DNA of 64,000 nt, taken from the NCBI RefSeq assembly GCF_000516985.1, contig NW_006917091.1, positions 430,285-494,284 of the forward strand. Direction: 5' to 3'. This document shows, in pieces, positions 39,152 through 49,252 of this stretch. This stretch comes from Pestalotiopsis fici W106-1 (lineage: Eukaryota > Ascomycota > Sordariomycetes > Amphisphaeriales > Sporocadaceae). Position 1 is the stretch's first letter, and each line of letters opens with the position of its first letter. The position numbers and the translations under genes were made by a program. Under the pieces are notes generated by a model. The model was not told the DNA's origin and ran no database searches. It saw nothing but the letters and a program-made list of their open reading frames with translations.

Positions 39152-39734
39152 ATGTCGGCAACGTTCTTCCCGAAACAAGCTGTCAAGTTTGATGGGGCTC
39201 TCGCCCAGGAGCTCCAGGGCAATGTGACCGAGGGGATCGCACAAGAGCTTCTTAAAGTCGTGCCGCCGATCAAATCAGGCTTCGTCATTCATGACAATGG
39301 CTGCGGCTATGGCTCTATGACAGGCGAGATCATGAACTCGGGCGTCCCCAACGATATCAAGATACATGCGACCGATAAGAGTGCCAATTATCTAGCTCAG
39401 CTGCGTTCTACGCTCACAAAGAACCCTTCATGGCCTGTGGAAGTTGCAGAAGTCAACGCCAACGACCTGACGTTTGCAGACAACTATTTCGACTTATCTA
39501 TCACGGATTTTGTCCTCCTCGGTCTCGATGATGAAATTGGTGCCGCAAAGCATATCCTGCGTACCGTCAAGCCTGGCGGAACTGCAGCCATCGCGGTCTG
39601 GAAAGAAAAGCCTTGGCAGGCTGCTTTGAAAGAAGCACATCGCCGTACTCCAGGCGACGATGCACCCATCCCGCCCTTCCTTGCCGTTGTCGACTACGAC
39701 ACGGAGCAGTTCAAGAGTATCCTGAATCAGGCAT
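39152..39734 (+). pseudogene. Truncated SAM-dependent methyltransferase
   Basis: About 194 residues of a class I methyltransferase starting MSATFFPKQ. The SAM-binding motif I is seen as VIHDNGCGYGSMTGE, an acidic residue follows in HATDKS, and motif III-like LRTVKPGGTAAIAVW is present. The open frame is intact to a good donor (GTAAGT at 39735), but splicing to the acceptor at 39806 leads into a frame ending after about 37 nonsense residues, while another frame encodes part of an unrelated oxidoreductase. The C-terminal third expected for the family is missing. It may be a relic, or a short protein that still binds SAM. Start chosen from a good ATG; an in-frame ATG at 39071 would add 27 unlikely residues. 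Confidence 0.72.
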
Positions 39735-39807
39735 GTAAGTTGACATTTGGCCAGTCCAACCTCCGAAAGCAGTATTGTGACGGTTCTAATCACCCGGCCC
39801 TTCCAGC

Positions 39808-40374
39808 TTCCACAACCTCTTTGCGCAGGGCTACCAGGAGGATCCTACCAAGGTGCACGCTGGTGTACTGGCAGTGGACTGGATTGCCATGCCTCAATTC
39901 ACCTCCCACATATCGCACCTGACCGCACAGCTGGCCAGCACTGTCACCATCTACACCCACGGCAATGAGGAGCTCGCCAAGCAGATTGCGCCGATGCTGG
40001 AGGGCAAGCCGTGGAAGGCAGACACGCGCAAGATTGCCAAGTTTGCCCTCAAGTCTCCCGGGGATACCACGGTCGAGATCACCTTCGAGGACGGCACCAC
40101 CGCAACCGAGGCCTTTATCGGCCACGCCCCAATGACGCTGGTGAGAGGCCCCTTTGCGGAACAGCTCGGCCTCAAGCTTTCGCCCACTGGCGGCGAGTAC
40201 GAGACGAACGGCCCGTTCCAGGCCACTAGCGTTCCCGGCGTCTACGCCGCTGGCGACACGATACACATGTTCAAGGTGTGGCCGAACGCTGTGGCGACCG
40301 GAGCCCAGGCCGCTGCCGGGGTGGCTGTCAAGCTTCAAGAGGAGAAGTGGAATCTCCCGTCCATTTTCGGATAA
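39808..40374 (+). pseudogene. C-terminal half of a GliT-like thioredoxin-reductase-fold oxidoreductase, CxxC lost
   Basis: About 188 residues match the second half of fungal thioredoxin-reductase-like FAD proteins: VTIYTHGNEELAKQ, ITFEDGTTATEAFIGH, VRGPFAEQLGL, and the closing FAD motif VYAAGD followed by AVATGAQAAAGVAV. In family members this half opens with FHC-x-FC-HGYE; here it reads FHNLFAQGYQ, so both redox cysteines are replaced. The N-terminal FAD half with GxGxxG is absent and is instead occupied by a methyltransferase fragment. The open frame is otherwise clean to its stop. Relatives such as GliT form disulphides in dithiol metabolites. As it stands this piece has no start of its own kind and is probably non-functional. 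Confidence 0.75.
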
Positions 40375-41082
40375 ATTTATGTAAGGTCAGAGGCGCATCT
40401 TAGCCGGAAGCCTGGCACGACCAAGCTCGGCGTAAACCTTACATTGAAGTACTGGGCAACACCTAGGCAGTCGTTGATGGTCTTGCAGTTGCGCGCCCAG
40501 ATACTTGATCTGGAAATAATGAAGTCATGTGTATGCCTTGGTTTGGCCTTTGATCATCCAACATTAATTGCGTGCTTAATTGCCGAGGGTCAATGGCAAA
40601 ACAAATGGCCAAATCATTTCTCTAGGCTTTTTGTTTTTGCAACTTTGTGAACTTCCCCACCACCGCCGTCACCACAATTCCTCCCTAACAGCCCACTATA
40701 AAATGCCACCAAGCAGGGACTATTCGAGACCCTCTTTAATGTTACACGCGTTGCTCGTAGATCCGTAGATCCGTATCGTTATACTCATAAGCATATAGCT
40801 CCGTGATAATTTTGCGAGCTGCATATTTAATTCAAATTGTTGTCACGGGAAAAAGAAAGAGAACTCAATATTGTTTAACTTTTTGCGAGCTGGACTTGGT
40901 AGCTGGCTACAGTGGGGTTAGCCTATAATCAAGTCTAGTGATTGGGGCTTTCGTGTATATAATATCGTACTTGCCATCCTCTGATATGTCAAATGAAAGT
41001 ACTTCCTAATGTGACTATTCCAGAACCTTGCCCCCAGAGAGCTCTCCGTGAGGTCAAAATCTGGTTGGAATTACATGTACGC
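40375..41082. other. Non-coding stretch
   Basis: About 700 AT-rich bases; nothing recognised beyond small random frames. Confidence 0.4.
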
Positions 41083-41255
41083 ACATGCAGGAGTTGCTGT
41101 GTATCTGCGAGTGTACTCTGCCTCCTCTCCCACCATGAATCTCTTGGGTATCCCATTAACTGCGGCGGACTCGGCCATGATTTGGTTGGCACAAGCGCGC
41201 TCCAGAGCGATAATGTACGCGGCAGCTTCGTCCACTGTCGAGCCGCAGGTAAGGA
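41083..41255 (-). pseudogene. Class II aldolase/adducin-type fragment
   Basis: One minus frame reads LTCGSTVDEAAAYIIALER, then ANQIMAESAAVNGIPKRF and VGEEAEYTRR before a stop near 41083. This matches the C-terminal part of fungal class II aldolase/adducin-domain proteins (TVDEAA...LERAC...AAANGIPK). A possible splice acceptor lies just upstream, but no upstream exon with the metal-binding His residues was found. It is most likely a scrap of a larger gene. Confidence 0.6.
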
Positions 41256-41989
41256 GCCTGATGAGCAGCAGCGAAATAAGTCAGTCATATCGTCTCCTTT
41301 CATCGAGAATCATAATACTTCTATCCAGTCATCGTCCGCTGACCTCAATTGGACGTTGGACGGTGCAGGCGGTGTTGTTTCTGTAAGGGTGGTTGTCGAC
41401 ATTTCTCTTTTCTCTTCTTCCGAATAAGAAAAGTAACTTGAAGAGAGATCAACATGGTGCTATAAATTAATCTACTCACGCGCGGCGACAAGTTTAATAA
41501 ATGCTTCTGGGCCATCTCGCATGCGTGTGTATTCTTTTCATATACAACGAAGTCACCATCCCATAGCTCGGTTCGAGCCTGTGGATTCGGACACTTTGAA
41601 TTGGCGTCGGCGGTAGCACAATCGGCCTGGGCCGACTCATGGCTGCTGCAGCTCGGGCGCGGCCCGTAGTTAACCGATGCAACGCTTGGCCGGGGTTCCG
41701 GGATCGGAGCGACCTCGGGCCTAAATCGATGACTATTTCGTCCCTAAATTACAATGCCACAACAAATGATATTCAATCTTGATTGTTTGTGTGCGAGTAT
41801 GTATCTGGTACAAGCATTACTTGGTTTGGGGTATAAGTAACCCTTATGCCCACAGTATAGTATGTAAGCAAGTCGTAGTGCCTGAGTGACACTACGCACA
41901 CTCAACATTTAATGTGTCGCCCAGCTTATATTGTCTAGTTGCTGAATGAGGACCAACCAGTATTGCCTATATTCTGACCATTTTTCAAC
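41256..41989. other. Non-coding stretch upstream of the class III aminotransferase
   Basis: About 730 bases that include repeat copy B at 41800-41902. No coding region recognised. The aminotransferase promoter should lie at its right end. Confidence 0.4.
41800..41902. repeat. Dispersed repeat, copy B
   Basis: Second copy of the repeat at 30507-30604, starting TGTATCTGGTACAAGC, with the shared GTATAAGTAACC core and a CACTACGCACA end. It lies about 90 bases upstream of the class III aminotransferase start, so it may add promoter sequence. Confidence 0.65.
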
Positions 41990-43369
41990 ATGGCTGCCCC
42001 TGCGCAAAAGACTGCCGTCTTTCATCGGTCTTTGACCAAACAGTATGATTTGGCCACAGGCGGAGATGGCATTTATGTCGTCCATGCAGACGGATCCAAA
42101 ACGTTGGACGGCTGCAGCGGTGCCGCGGTATCCTGTCTAGGGCACAGTCATCCTGTCATTATTGAAGCAATTATCGAGCAAGCAAAAAAACTTGCCTTTG
42201 CACACACGTCCGTTTTCACGAGTGAACCTTCTGAGCAATTGGCATCATTCTTGGTTGACCAAAGCGGTGGAGCTTTCTCCAATGTCATGTTTCTCAGCTC
42301 TGGTAAGTAAGCGTTCGCCATTTACTTATCGAATAGCCCACTGACGAAATTTTTGCTGCTAGGCTCTGAGGCAATTGAATCAGCTATTAAAGTAGCTCGT
42401 CAATTCCATAATGCCAATGGAGAATCTCAGCGTATCAACTTTATTTGCCGGCAATACGCATATCACGGAAACACGATAGGGGCGCTTTCCGCTGGATACA
42501 ATGCGTCCCGGAGACAGCCGTTCGAGCCCCTGCTATCCAAGGCATTTCACCACGTATCGCCTTGCTTCTTTTCGAAGGATCACAAGCAGGGTGAAAATGA
42601 GTCCGACTATGTGGATCGACTCATTCGAGAATACGAAGATATGTTTGAAAAGCTTGGCCCCTCGTCGGTTGCTGCTATTATTCTTGAGCCTCTGTCCGGA
42701 TCCACCCTGGGCGCGGCTCCCGCTGCCGAGGGCTACCTTGCCCGGCTCCGAGCGCTGTGCGATAAGTACGGCTCGCTGCTGATATTCGACGAGGTCATGT
42801 GCGGCATGGGCAGAGCCGGAACCCTCCACGCTTGGCAATCGCTGGGCGGTGTCGCGCCCGACCTGCAAACTATTGGCAAGGGCTTGGGGGCCGGCTACCA
42901 GCCTATCTCTGCCGTTTTGGTAGGCGCAAAAGTGCATCAGATTCTTGAATCGCAACAATCGACGCATCCGTTCATTAGTGGGCATACGTACCAAGGCCAT
43001 GCAATTGGGTGTGCTGCTGCCTTGGCTACCCAACAAGTTATTGTTAATGATAACTTATTAAGCAACGTGCAAGCAATGGGCGACCTTTTGGCGCGCGAAC
43101 TCCGAGATCGAACGCCTTTATTGAAGGAGGTTCGAGGTGTGGGACTATTCAGGGGTGTAGAGTTTGATACGCCAGAAGGGGTTGCTATAGCCGCCGAGGT
43201 ATCTCGGACGTGCTTATCCAACGGCCTTGCCGTATATCTTTGCTCACCAGCGACTGATTCTATTCTCTTTGCACCTCCCTTTATTATCAATGAGCATCAA
43301 GTTCGGGAACTTGTTGACATTTTTGTAGCCTCGACGAACCAAGTGCTTGCAAAACAGGGCTCGGTCTAA
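41990..43369 (+). CDS. Class III PLP-dependent aminotransferase
   Basis: Fold-type I omega-aminotransferase of 439 residues; exons 41990-42302 and 42363-43369 with a GT-AG intron that splits the SGSEA motif (PLP phosphate contact). The PLP ring Asp is in LIFDEVMCGMG and the Schiff-base Lys in IGKGLGAGY; the C-terminal Arg/Thr region FISGHTYQGH is normal. Length and motifs are those of an intact enzyme. Members move omega- or beta-amino groups (GABA, ornithine, beta-amino acids, 2,2-dialkylglycines). It is the nearest intact enzyme gene to the NRPS on this side, beyond a decayed stretch. It might supply an unusual amino acid to the NRPS, or be unrelated primary metabolism; the sequence does not decide. 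Confidence 0.92.
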
Positions 43370-44027
43370 AGCGCTTTCGTACTTGCGAGTTGGTACCATA
43401 CAATGTTATTCATTCTTGAATTAATGCCAGTCCAAGTCCAAAGAAACTCGTGCTAGTCCAATCACATACACCCAATAGTCCGGGATGAAGAGTCAGATCC
43501 ATGCGAGGTTGACGTGAAGAGAGCGTATTGGAGTAAGGGAAAGAGGGTTGGGCAGTATTAGGTCATTTCATTCATGGTCATTTAGGATAACATACATGGC
43601 TCCGTATCGTTCAACTATAGGGAATATATGGTCTAATTTTGCAATATGCACTCGCTTTGCGGCTTGTGCCGACGAAACATTCTTAGTCAATTTGGCTATC
43701 AAATGTGGAGGATTAATGGGAATTCAGTGTATTCAGTACAAAAGATCGGAACCGGCTTTACGTGTCACAGGGCACAGGCGGGCAATATAGGCTTGTGCCG
43801 TGTAGCAGTATATTCAGTATATTCACTACAGTTCGACAAGTTTACGCGTAACTGATTCCCCGTTACGGTAGGTTGATTGCCAGGACATAGTTCGAAGAGC
43901 TATAATCCAGGTTCCAAAAGGTCGGCGAAGACAAATCGATACCCAGGCAACAAAATCTGGAAAAGGCCATTCAAGTCTCTAGCGATCCAATGCCTTGGAA
44001 AATCATAGCATAGACGTCATGGAAAAT
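43370..44027. other. Convergent non-coding stretch
   Basis: About 650 bases between two converging genes; nothing recognised. Short ATTCAGTATATTCA words recur near 43725 and 43810. Confidence 0.4.
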
Positions 44028-44795
44028 TCAGGGACCCCAAGGAGGTACTTCGACAGCGAAACGGGCGTGATTACTAGACAGAAAAAGGTCAGCAATCCCA
44101 CAGCTTCTTGAGCATATCAGGTGTATGACTTACTCGGCGTTATCAACAGCCTCCTCTGGATCTTCCAAAGCAAACTTTTTACACATTTCCACACCGTAGC
44201 CATGATCAGTCGTGCCGAGAACATCGCGAAAGTGCGTGGCTTCATGGACAATCGTGCTGCCAATTTTGTCAACATTTAACTCATGAAAGCGGCTGCATTG
44301 ACAGAACTTGAGACTTACTCCCATTGATTGCGGTGTTGTCCAGAGGGCGGGTTCACCGCTTCGTTGAAGTAGACGCTACAGATTTTGACGTCTCCGTACG
44401 TGTTGCCGACTGTTGCAATTACCACATCACTGACGCAGGAGCAGTCGTAACTAAAGGTCGTGGCCAAATCCGGTGCGAATTTCTGTGGTTCGACTTGTGA
44501 GCGCTTGTGTCCAGCGGATCCTAAAAGTATTGATGATGGTTTAATGCTTGCTCACCTTGAAGGCAGTCAATACACGATTGTACCGCTCAGTACTAAAAGT
44601 GCCGTACCAAGTGGTCTGGATGTCGCTTCCGTTCGGATTATCTTCCAGGTGCTCAATTGCGGCGAATGACTTGTTTGTGGCTCGGTCAATGGCGACCTCG
44701 AGCGTCGCAATCTGCGCATCGGTACATGATGTAAAGGTGGCTGCCCAACTCATTGACAGGAGGGCCACCAGACTCGATACAAGAGAAACCTTCAT
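44028..44795 (-). CDS. Secreted deuterolysin-type metalloprotease (M35)
   Basis: Zinc endopeptidase of about 196 residues in four exons: 44795-44576, 44520-44319, 44256-44134 and 44073-44028. The signal peptide is MKVSLVSSLVALLSMSWA. The aspzincin signature is complete: HEATH (two zinc His and the catalytic Glu) and GTTDHGYG (third zinc ligand Asp). The first intron is set as 44521-44575 (donor GTGTAT): a stronger-looking GTGAGC donor at 44555 would give an intron of only 35 bases and break frame. The C-terminal exon is short (NHARFAVEVPPWGP). The protein is much smaller than classic deuterolysins because it lacks the long propeptide, so it resembles the short M35-like group. Likely extracellular, in protein breakdown or host interaction (inference). 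Confidence 0.85.
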
Positions 44796-46108
44796 CTTGA
44801 GTACTTTGATGTCAGTGCAATGATTAGTTTTACCAAGGAAGGTCGTGGTTTGGAAGATCTTATAACGGTCGATTTGTTGATTAGAGTTGTTGCATGATGA
44901 TACCCTTGCTGCTTGGCAGAGGCTCCCTTGAGGAAGGTCACATTGCATTGCCCTTGGCCGCACGCCAAGGATTTTTCGCTAATCTCAAGATACGGCCGCG
45001 AAGTGATTGGTCGAGCGCCCGCAAGCAAACTCATGTCTCTGTAAAATATAGTGACAAAGTTGCCTAAAGCCACTATAAGGGAGCCTTTAACGAAGCTTGG
45101 CGGATGAAGCGACCAAGGCAAGATCACGATTCTTTCACATGAATGCTACATCTATTTCCACTGGTCGCGTGATCATTGATACGCTCTTATTGTCCAAACT
45201 AGGACCATGACACCTTCGCTCTCGAGGGTCCTCAAATGCTTAAAAGGGCGTTATGGAACAATGGCTTTGATTTGCCCTCGACAGCTAGATGTCACGTTTC
45301 ACTGTCTAGATTAGTTTGCCGTTTCGACTTAGCAAGGGATAGTGCTTGATGTACTTTGTTCAGTATCCGAGAACTTCCTTGAGATTTCTTACTCGACCAT
45401 ATTCAATTGGAGATTAGGTGGGCGCGGAAGTGATAGAGATCAGACGGTGTTCGTGTTGAGTAGAATTGCATCAGAATGCCTGGAGCGTTGCCTGGGCCGT
45501 GAATCGGTTGGTGGCACACAGTGGAGCAACGGGTCGGTCCGCAGCACAGTTGGTGCCATGCGACCTTGTAAGCTGCGCTTCTTAAAAAGACGATTTGGGC
45601 GGACGTTTTATATGCTTAAAGTATCGTGACTTGGCAGGGGCCCAGCTAATTCTGAGTGCATGACTACCTAGTAGGTAGGTACCTGATATCTGGTGCATGC
45701 GCGCCACCACCTTTGGGTGACTCTTTATTGTGTGGTAGGATCAGTGCATGTTTGCTCGTATTCCGATGAGTGAAAGTGCGGGGCACATTAATCGTATTCT
45801 TAAGCACTGCAGGCCTGTCTGGAAGTAACCAAACGACATGTTAATGCTTAAAAGGAAAATGGCAGTGATAAAAAAAAAAGTGGGAAGAATGGTAATAATA
45901 ATTAAATACATGTTGTTCATACTCACTCATTTCATTCATCGAGTTTGGCACGTTTAGCCACCCCCGCCAATTTGAAAACAGTGTCAACTTCGGACTCGCA
46001 AGTGTCGACAAATAGCGTCACGTATTATTGTAATACAATGAAATCACCAAAAGTACAATGTCGCTGCGCTGGTGAGTAGGCACCTCGAGTCTTATATTTC
46101 CATCACAA
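44796..46108. other. Non-coding stretch
   Basis: About 1.3 kb upstream of the protease gene (its promoter) and downstream of the LITAF gene. It contains TAGTAGGTAGGTACC near 45670. No gene recognised. Confidence 0.4.
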
Positions 46109-46917
46109 TTAAGATGATTCATGTGTCGAAATGCCGCTCGGTGGGTATAATGATTTTACTCGCAAATGGTCCGGCGTCCCCAGCGGTTGCATCTCCTTTC
46201 TACCATAGCGCCGGTGCGCCACCATGCGGTCGCAGTTCCCGCAATGATGGTGCACATGGTGTCCCCAGTGCCTTTTATAAGGGAGCACGACACCCCCGAA
46301 TGTGATCAAGAACAGTGCCCCGGCCCCGACACTTGAAAGATTAAAAAAAAAAAAAATATGTCAGTTTTGCTGGTTGCCAACATGTGTGTTGAAAGGCGGA
46401 ATCGCCCAATTTGCGACAGATGGCTGTGAGCACTTACTGTGTTGCTGTTGACGGCTTCTTCTCTACCCGTGTCTCTACCCGCCTCATGCAAAAGGGACAA
46501 TCGACCAAATCCGGTTGGTCGCCTAGTAGATGTAAAGGTGTTACAGTGTCAACATCATTGAACTTTGGTATGGCTGGAGTCTCTCCCGGCACTGGAAGGA
46601 CTACTGGCTGCAGGCCATCCGAGTCGATCGCCACTTTTTGCTCGGGAATAAACACTTCTGGGAGACCACCATCGTCAATGACGCGAGGTGCCGCGTTTCT
46701 ATGGCAAGAATATGTCGTCAATTTTGGCATCTCGAGACAATGGAACCACTTGATGGACCTACTTGGCATCTTCTTTGCCCTGAGGTGTTGAGGAGCTTGG
46801 TCTTTCGGCGGCCGCCTGTACGACTATCTTCTCCACGGTGAATACCGCGGGGCTAATGTCTGTGTCCGCTTTGTTGGACGGAGGCGGTGATATTTGTTCT
46901 TCAGCAGTCGTCGACAT
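46109..46917 (-). CDS. LITAF-domain protein
   Basis: Small membrane-associated protein of about 212 residues in three exons: 46917-46763, 46698-46438 and 46331-46109, all joined in frame by GT-AG introns. The LITAF zinc-ribbon pattern is present: first knuckle CPFCMRRVETRV, then a hydrophobic stretch (VGAGALFLITFGGVVLP) that inserts monotopically in the membrane, then the second knuckle HHHCGNCDRMVAH. The N-terminal ~110 residues are low-complexity with many Pro. LITAF proteins act at endosome or lysosome membranes. The second intron has an A14-15 run beside its acceptor. Start chosen at MSTTAEEQ, which gives the longest consistent splice model. Confidence 0.85.
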
Positions 46918-47241
46918 TTGCGGGGATTTTGCACTACCGGTGCAGCAAAGCTAGCCTCAGTGTCACGGTTTCCGATGACATGTAAACAGAGAAAGAGGAA
47001 AAAGGACAAGCTTTTTTCTTTTCAACCACTACATTGCAAGAAATGATTTGCAACTGTTTCCTTGCACACGAGGCTAAATCCTACATAGTAGCTGGAATCC
47101 TTCTATTATGAACTGTAAGGGGTTTTCTTTAGCGTCCTTCCCCACTGAAGCCATGTGGGAATCACCAGCACTAAATCCTTCGTGCTGACTGACAATGCCC
47201 AATGACGACTTAAGGAGTGGAGAGCTTAAAGTACCGGCTTG

Positions 47242-47267
47242 TTTTTTTTTTTTTTTTTTTTTTTTTT
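47242..47267. repeat. T26 homopolymer
   Basis: Run of 26 T directly before the left end of the inverted-repeat element. Its length in the assembly may be unreliable. Confidence 0.9.
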
Positions 47268-47268
47268 G

Positions 47269-47450
47269 TTCGCGAGGTTTCGCGAGACAACTCTCACCTT
47301 TCGGGTCTAGCGGGCTGGCAGCTCTTGGTGTGTCTGCTTATATAATACCAGATACTCGAGTATGATTGACCTGAGCGCTCCCTAGACTTGATAGCAAGAC
47401 AGCCCGCTAGGCCCAAAAGGTAAAAGTGGCCTCGCGAAACCTCGCGAAAC
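47269..47450. mobile_element. MITE-like element with long terminal inverted repeats
   Basis: The left end reads TTCGCGAGGTTTCGCGAG, continuing to ACCTTTCGGGTCTAGCGGGCT. The reverse complement of the right end reads TTTCGCGAGGTTTCGCGAGG, then ACCTTTTGGGCCTAGCGGGCT. The two arms match over about 45-50 bases with few changes, around a ~85-base unrelated centre. Size (~182 bp), long inverted repeats and lack of coding capacity fit a miniature inverted-repeat transposable element. A clear target-site duplication was not found; the left flank is the T26 tract. Confidence 0.8.
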
Positions 47451-49252
47451 CACCCCGGTAGAATGTATAATGAAAACGGAAATCTGCACTTTATTCTGGC
47501 TCAACCGGCGGTGAAAATCCACACTATGATGATCATTTGATTGACTTTGGACCGGATGGTCGGTGTTATTGAAAAGTCGGGTAAACGTTGGTCGGCTACT
47601 ACATCTGTGCACGTCTCTGCCAAGCTGCTACACCTCCTCCAGCATAATAAAAGTTACACAGTAGAATTAGCACAAGCCCCATATTACTTTGCTCTGGGGT
47701 GCCTGGTATCTTCCCTTATCTTTTCTATGGTACGATACGGCTTATAGAAATTTCTAGCAACTGGTTCGGGCACCAGGCGAAGAACCTTTATAACAGCAAG
47801 TATTGAGCAGCATAAAACATATGGGAAAGTACTTGCTAAATCACTGGATCCAAATATGGGGCTTGGTACCGACCTAACGTTTATAATGCTGGAGGAGGTG
47901 TACAGTGAGAGAAGATTCCACGGTCCCCAGTGTAGAGTTTGAATCGGTGCCAAGCAGGTTCATATAGTGTGTCGGCACATGTTGGAACACAATGATCAAA
48001 GGAGCATGATCCCAGCTCCATCATTTGGCGCTTCATGGATCTGATTGATTCTTACTAGCGCCACGAACTGCTCATATGCACGAGATGCAGCGGGTCAATC
48101 TCACAAGAGTATTTCATCTTCTCGATCCGTTCTTTTCAGCCCACTTTCGTTGCCATTGCCTTTTCAATTCAGAGACTGCCCAAAAGAGTCACTAACACTA
48201 ACGTATAACGCCGTATCGCTCGTAGCGACAACCGTCGCAACCTTGCTCTTCTCAATACCCTAGGTGGTAGCCCTGTCGTACCCGGCTCAATCCGACACCA
48301 CAAGTCGTCGCTAATAGATCTTGCGGCATCGCCGGTGCACTGCCGATACGTCTTCTATCCGGCCGCAAATGGCAACCCACCAGCCTCGGACACCTCGACG
48401 GCACACAGCAGTGCCCTCGCCGCGTCACGGACATGCACCCATCGAGCGAACGCGTCAAGGCGATAGGATCGGGAGTGCACAAAACCGGCTTCCATGTCAT
48501 TCTGCTACTGACATTGAGATGATCCAAGTCGAGCTCTACGTCACGGTGGCCAAAACGGGCGGCCGGGAGCAACGAGACAAGGTCAAAGTCGCGCTTGGTC
48601 GACATGCACCCCTAGATGGTCCGCTCAATCAGGACTTGACTTGGAATCCATTAAGCCTAAAGTATAATCCCCGCTTACAGATTTCTCATACTTGACTCGG
48701 TCCCACATCTATGGACCGTACACACGCCCCCGTGGCGCATCGCCAAGCTCAAAGCCCATGGTCGAGGAAAAGCTTCCAATGCCAATAACACGCCTCAGCG
48801 TTTTGCCATCGTATAGATCGTTTCAGCAAACTCCGTGGGATTCTCATACTCTCGCCCTGCCGACATTTTCAGGGTGTTTGAAAGCTCTTATTTGCGAGAC
48901 ATTTTGAGAAGGGGTCCAGCAAAGTTTAGTTGGAGTCGAAGACAACACTCTTCAAGGTAAGCGTCGAGCATACATCCTCTCATGGATGTCAAAGAATTGA
49001 ATTGACAAGCTTTATTGACTATGAACATTAATCGTTGCAGCTTATCCATAACCCACAGTTTGAAAACAAAAGAGTGATGTCATTTGAATGACCAAGCTCG
49101 AGTTTGCCGAAGAATGGACCTTGGAGTAGAATTGGAGAACCTGATGAAGATGAAACTGGACTTGACCATCGAGACACGAAAAAATAATGAAAGACTTGGT
49201 GTTGGTCTCTAACTCAAGTCATCCACGAATGCTGATTGTTTGCCTTGGACCA

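Larger units (their letters stand above)
46918..49252. other. Mostly non-coding stretch with a MITE-like element
   Basis: About 2.3 kb. It holds a T26 tract (47242-47267) and a short inverted-repeat element (47269-47450). Open frames near 48250-48900 on both strands overlap and have no recognised motif; they may be part of a decayed gene that I cannot name. Confidence 0.4.

Noticed and set aside
40993..41427. Plus-strand open frames of 112-144 codons
   Set aside because: They lie opposite the aldolase-like fragment, which explains the open reading; no motif on the plus strand.
41560..41700. GGTTCGAGCC word suggesting a tRNA T-arm
   Set aside because: No matching A box, anticodon stem or acceptor stem could be found around it.
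44521..44555. GTGAGC donor in the M35 gene
   Set aside because: It would make a 35-base intron and shift the frame; the GTGTAT donor at 44575 gives a 55-base intron in frame.
48252..48907. Overlapping open frames on both strands near 48.3-48.9 kb
   Set aside because: No motif, poor start contexts and mutually exclusive frames; may be a decayed gene but no family could be named.
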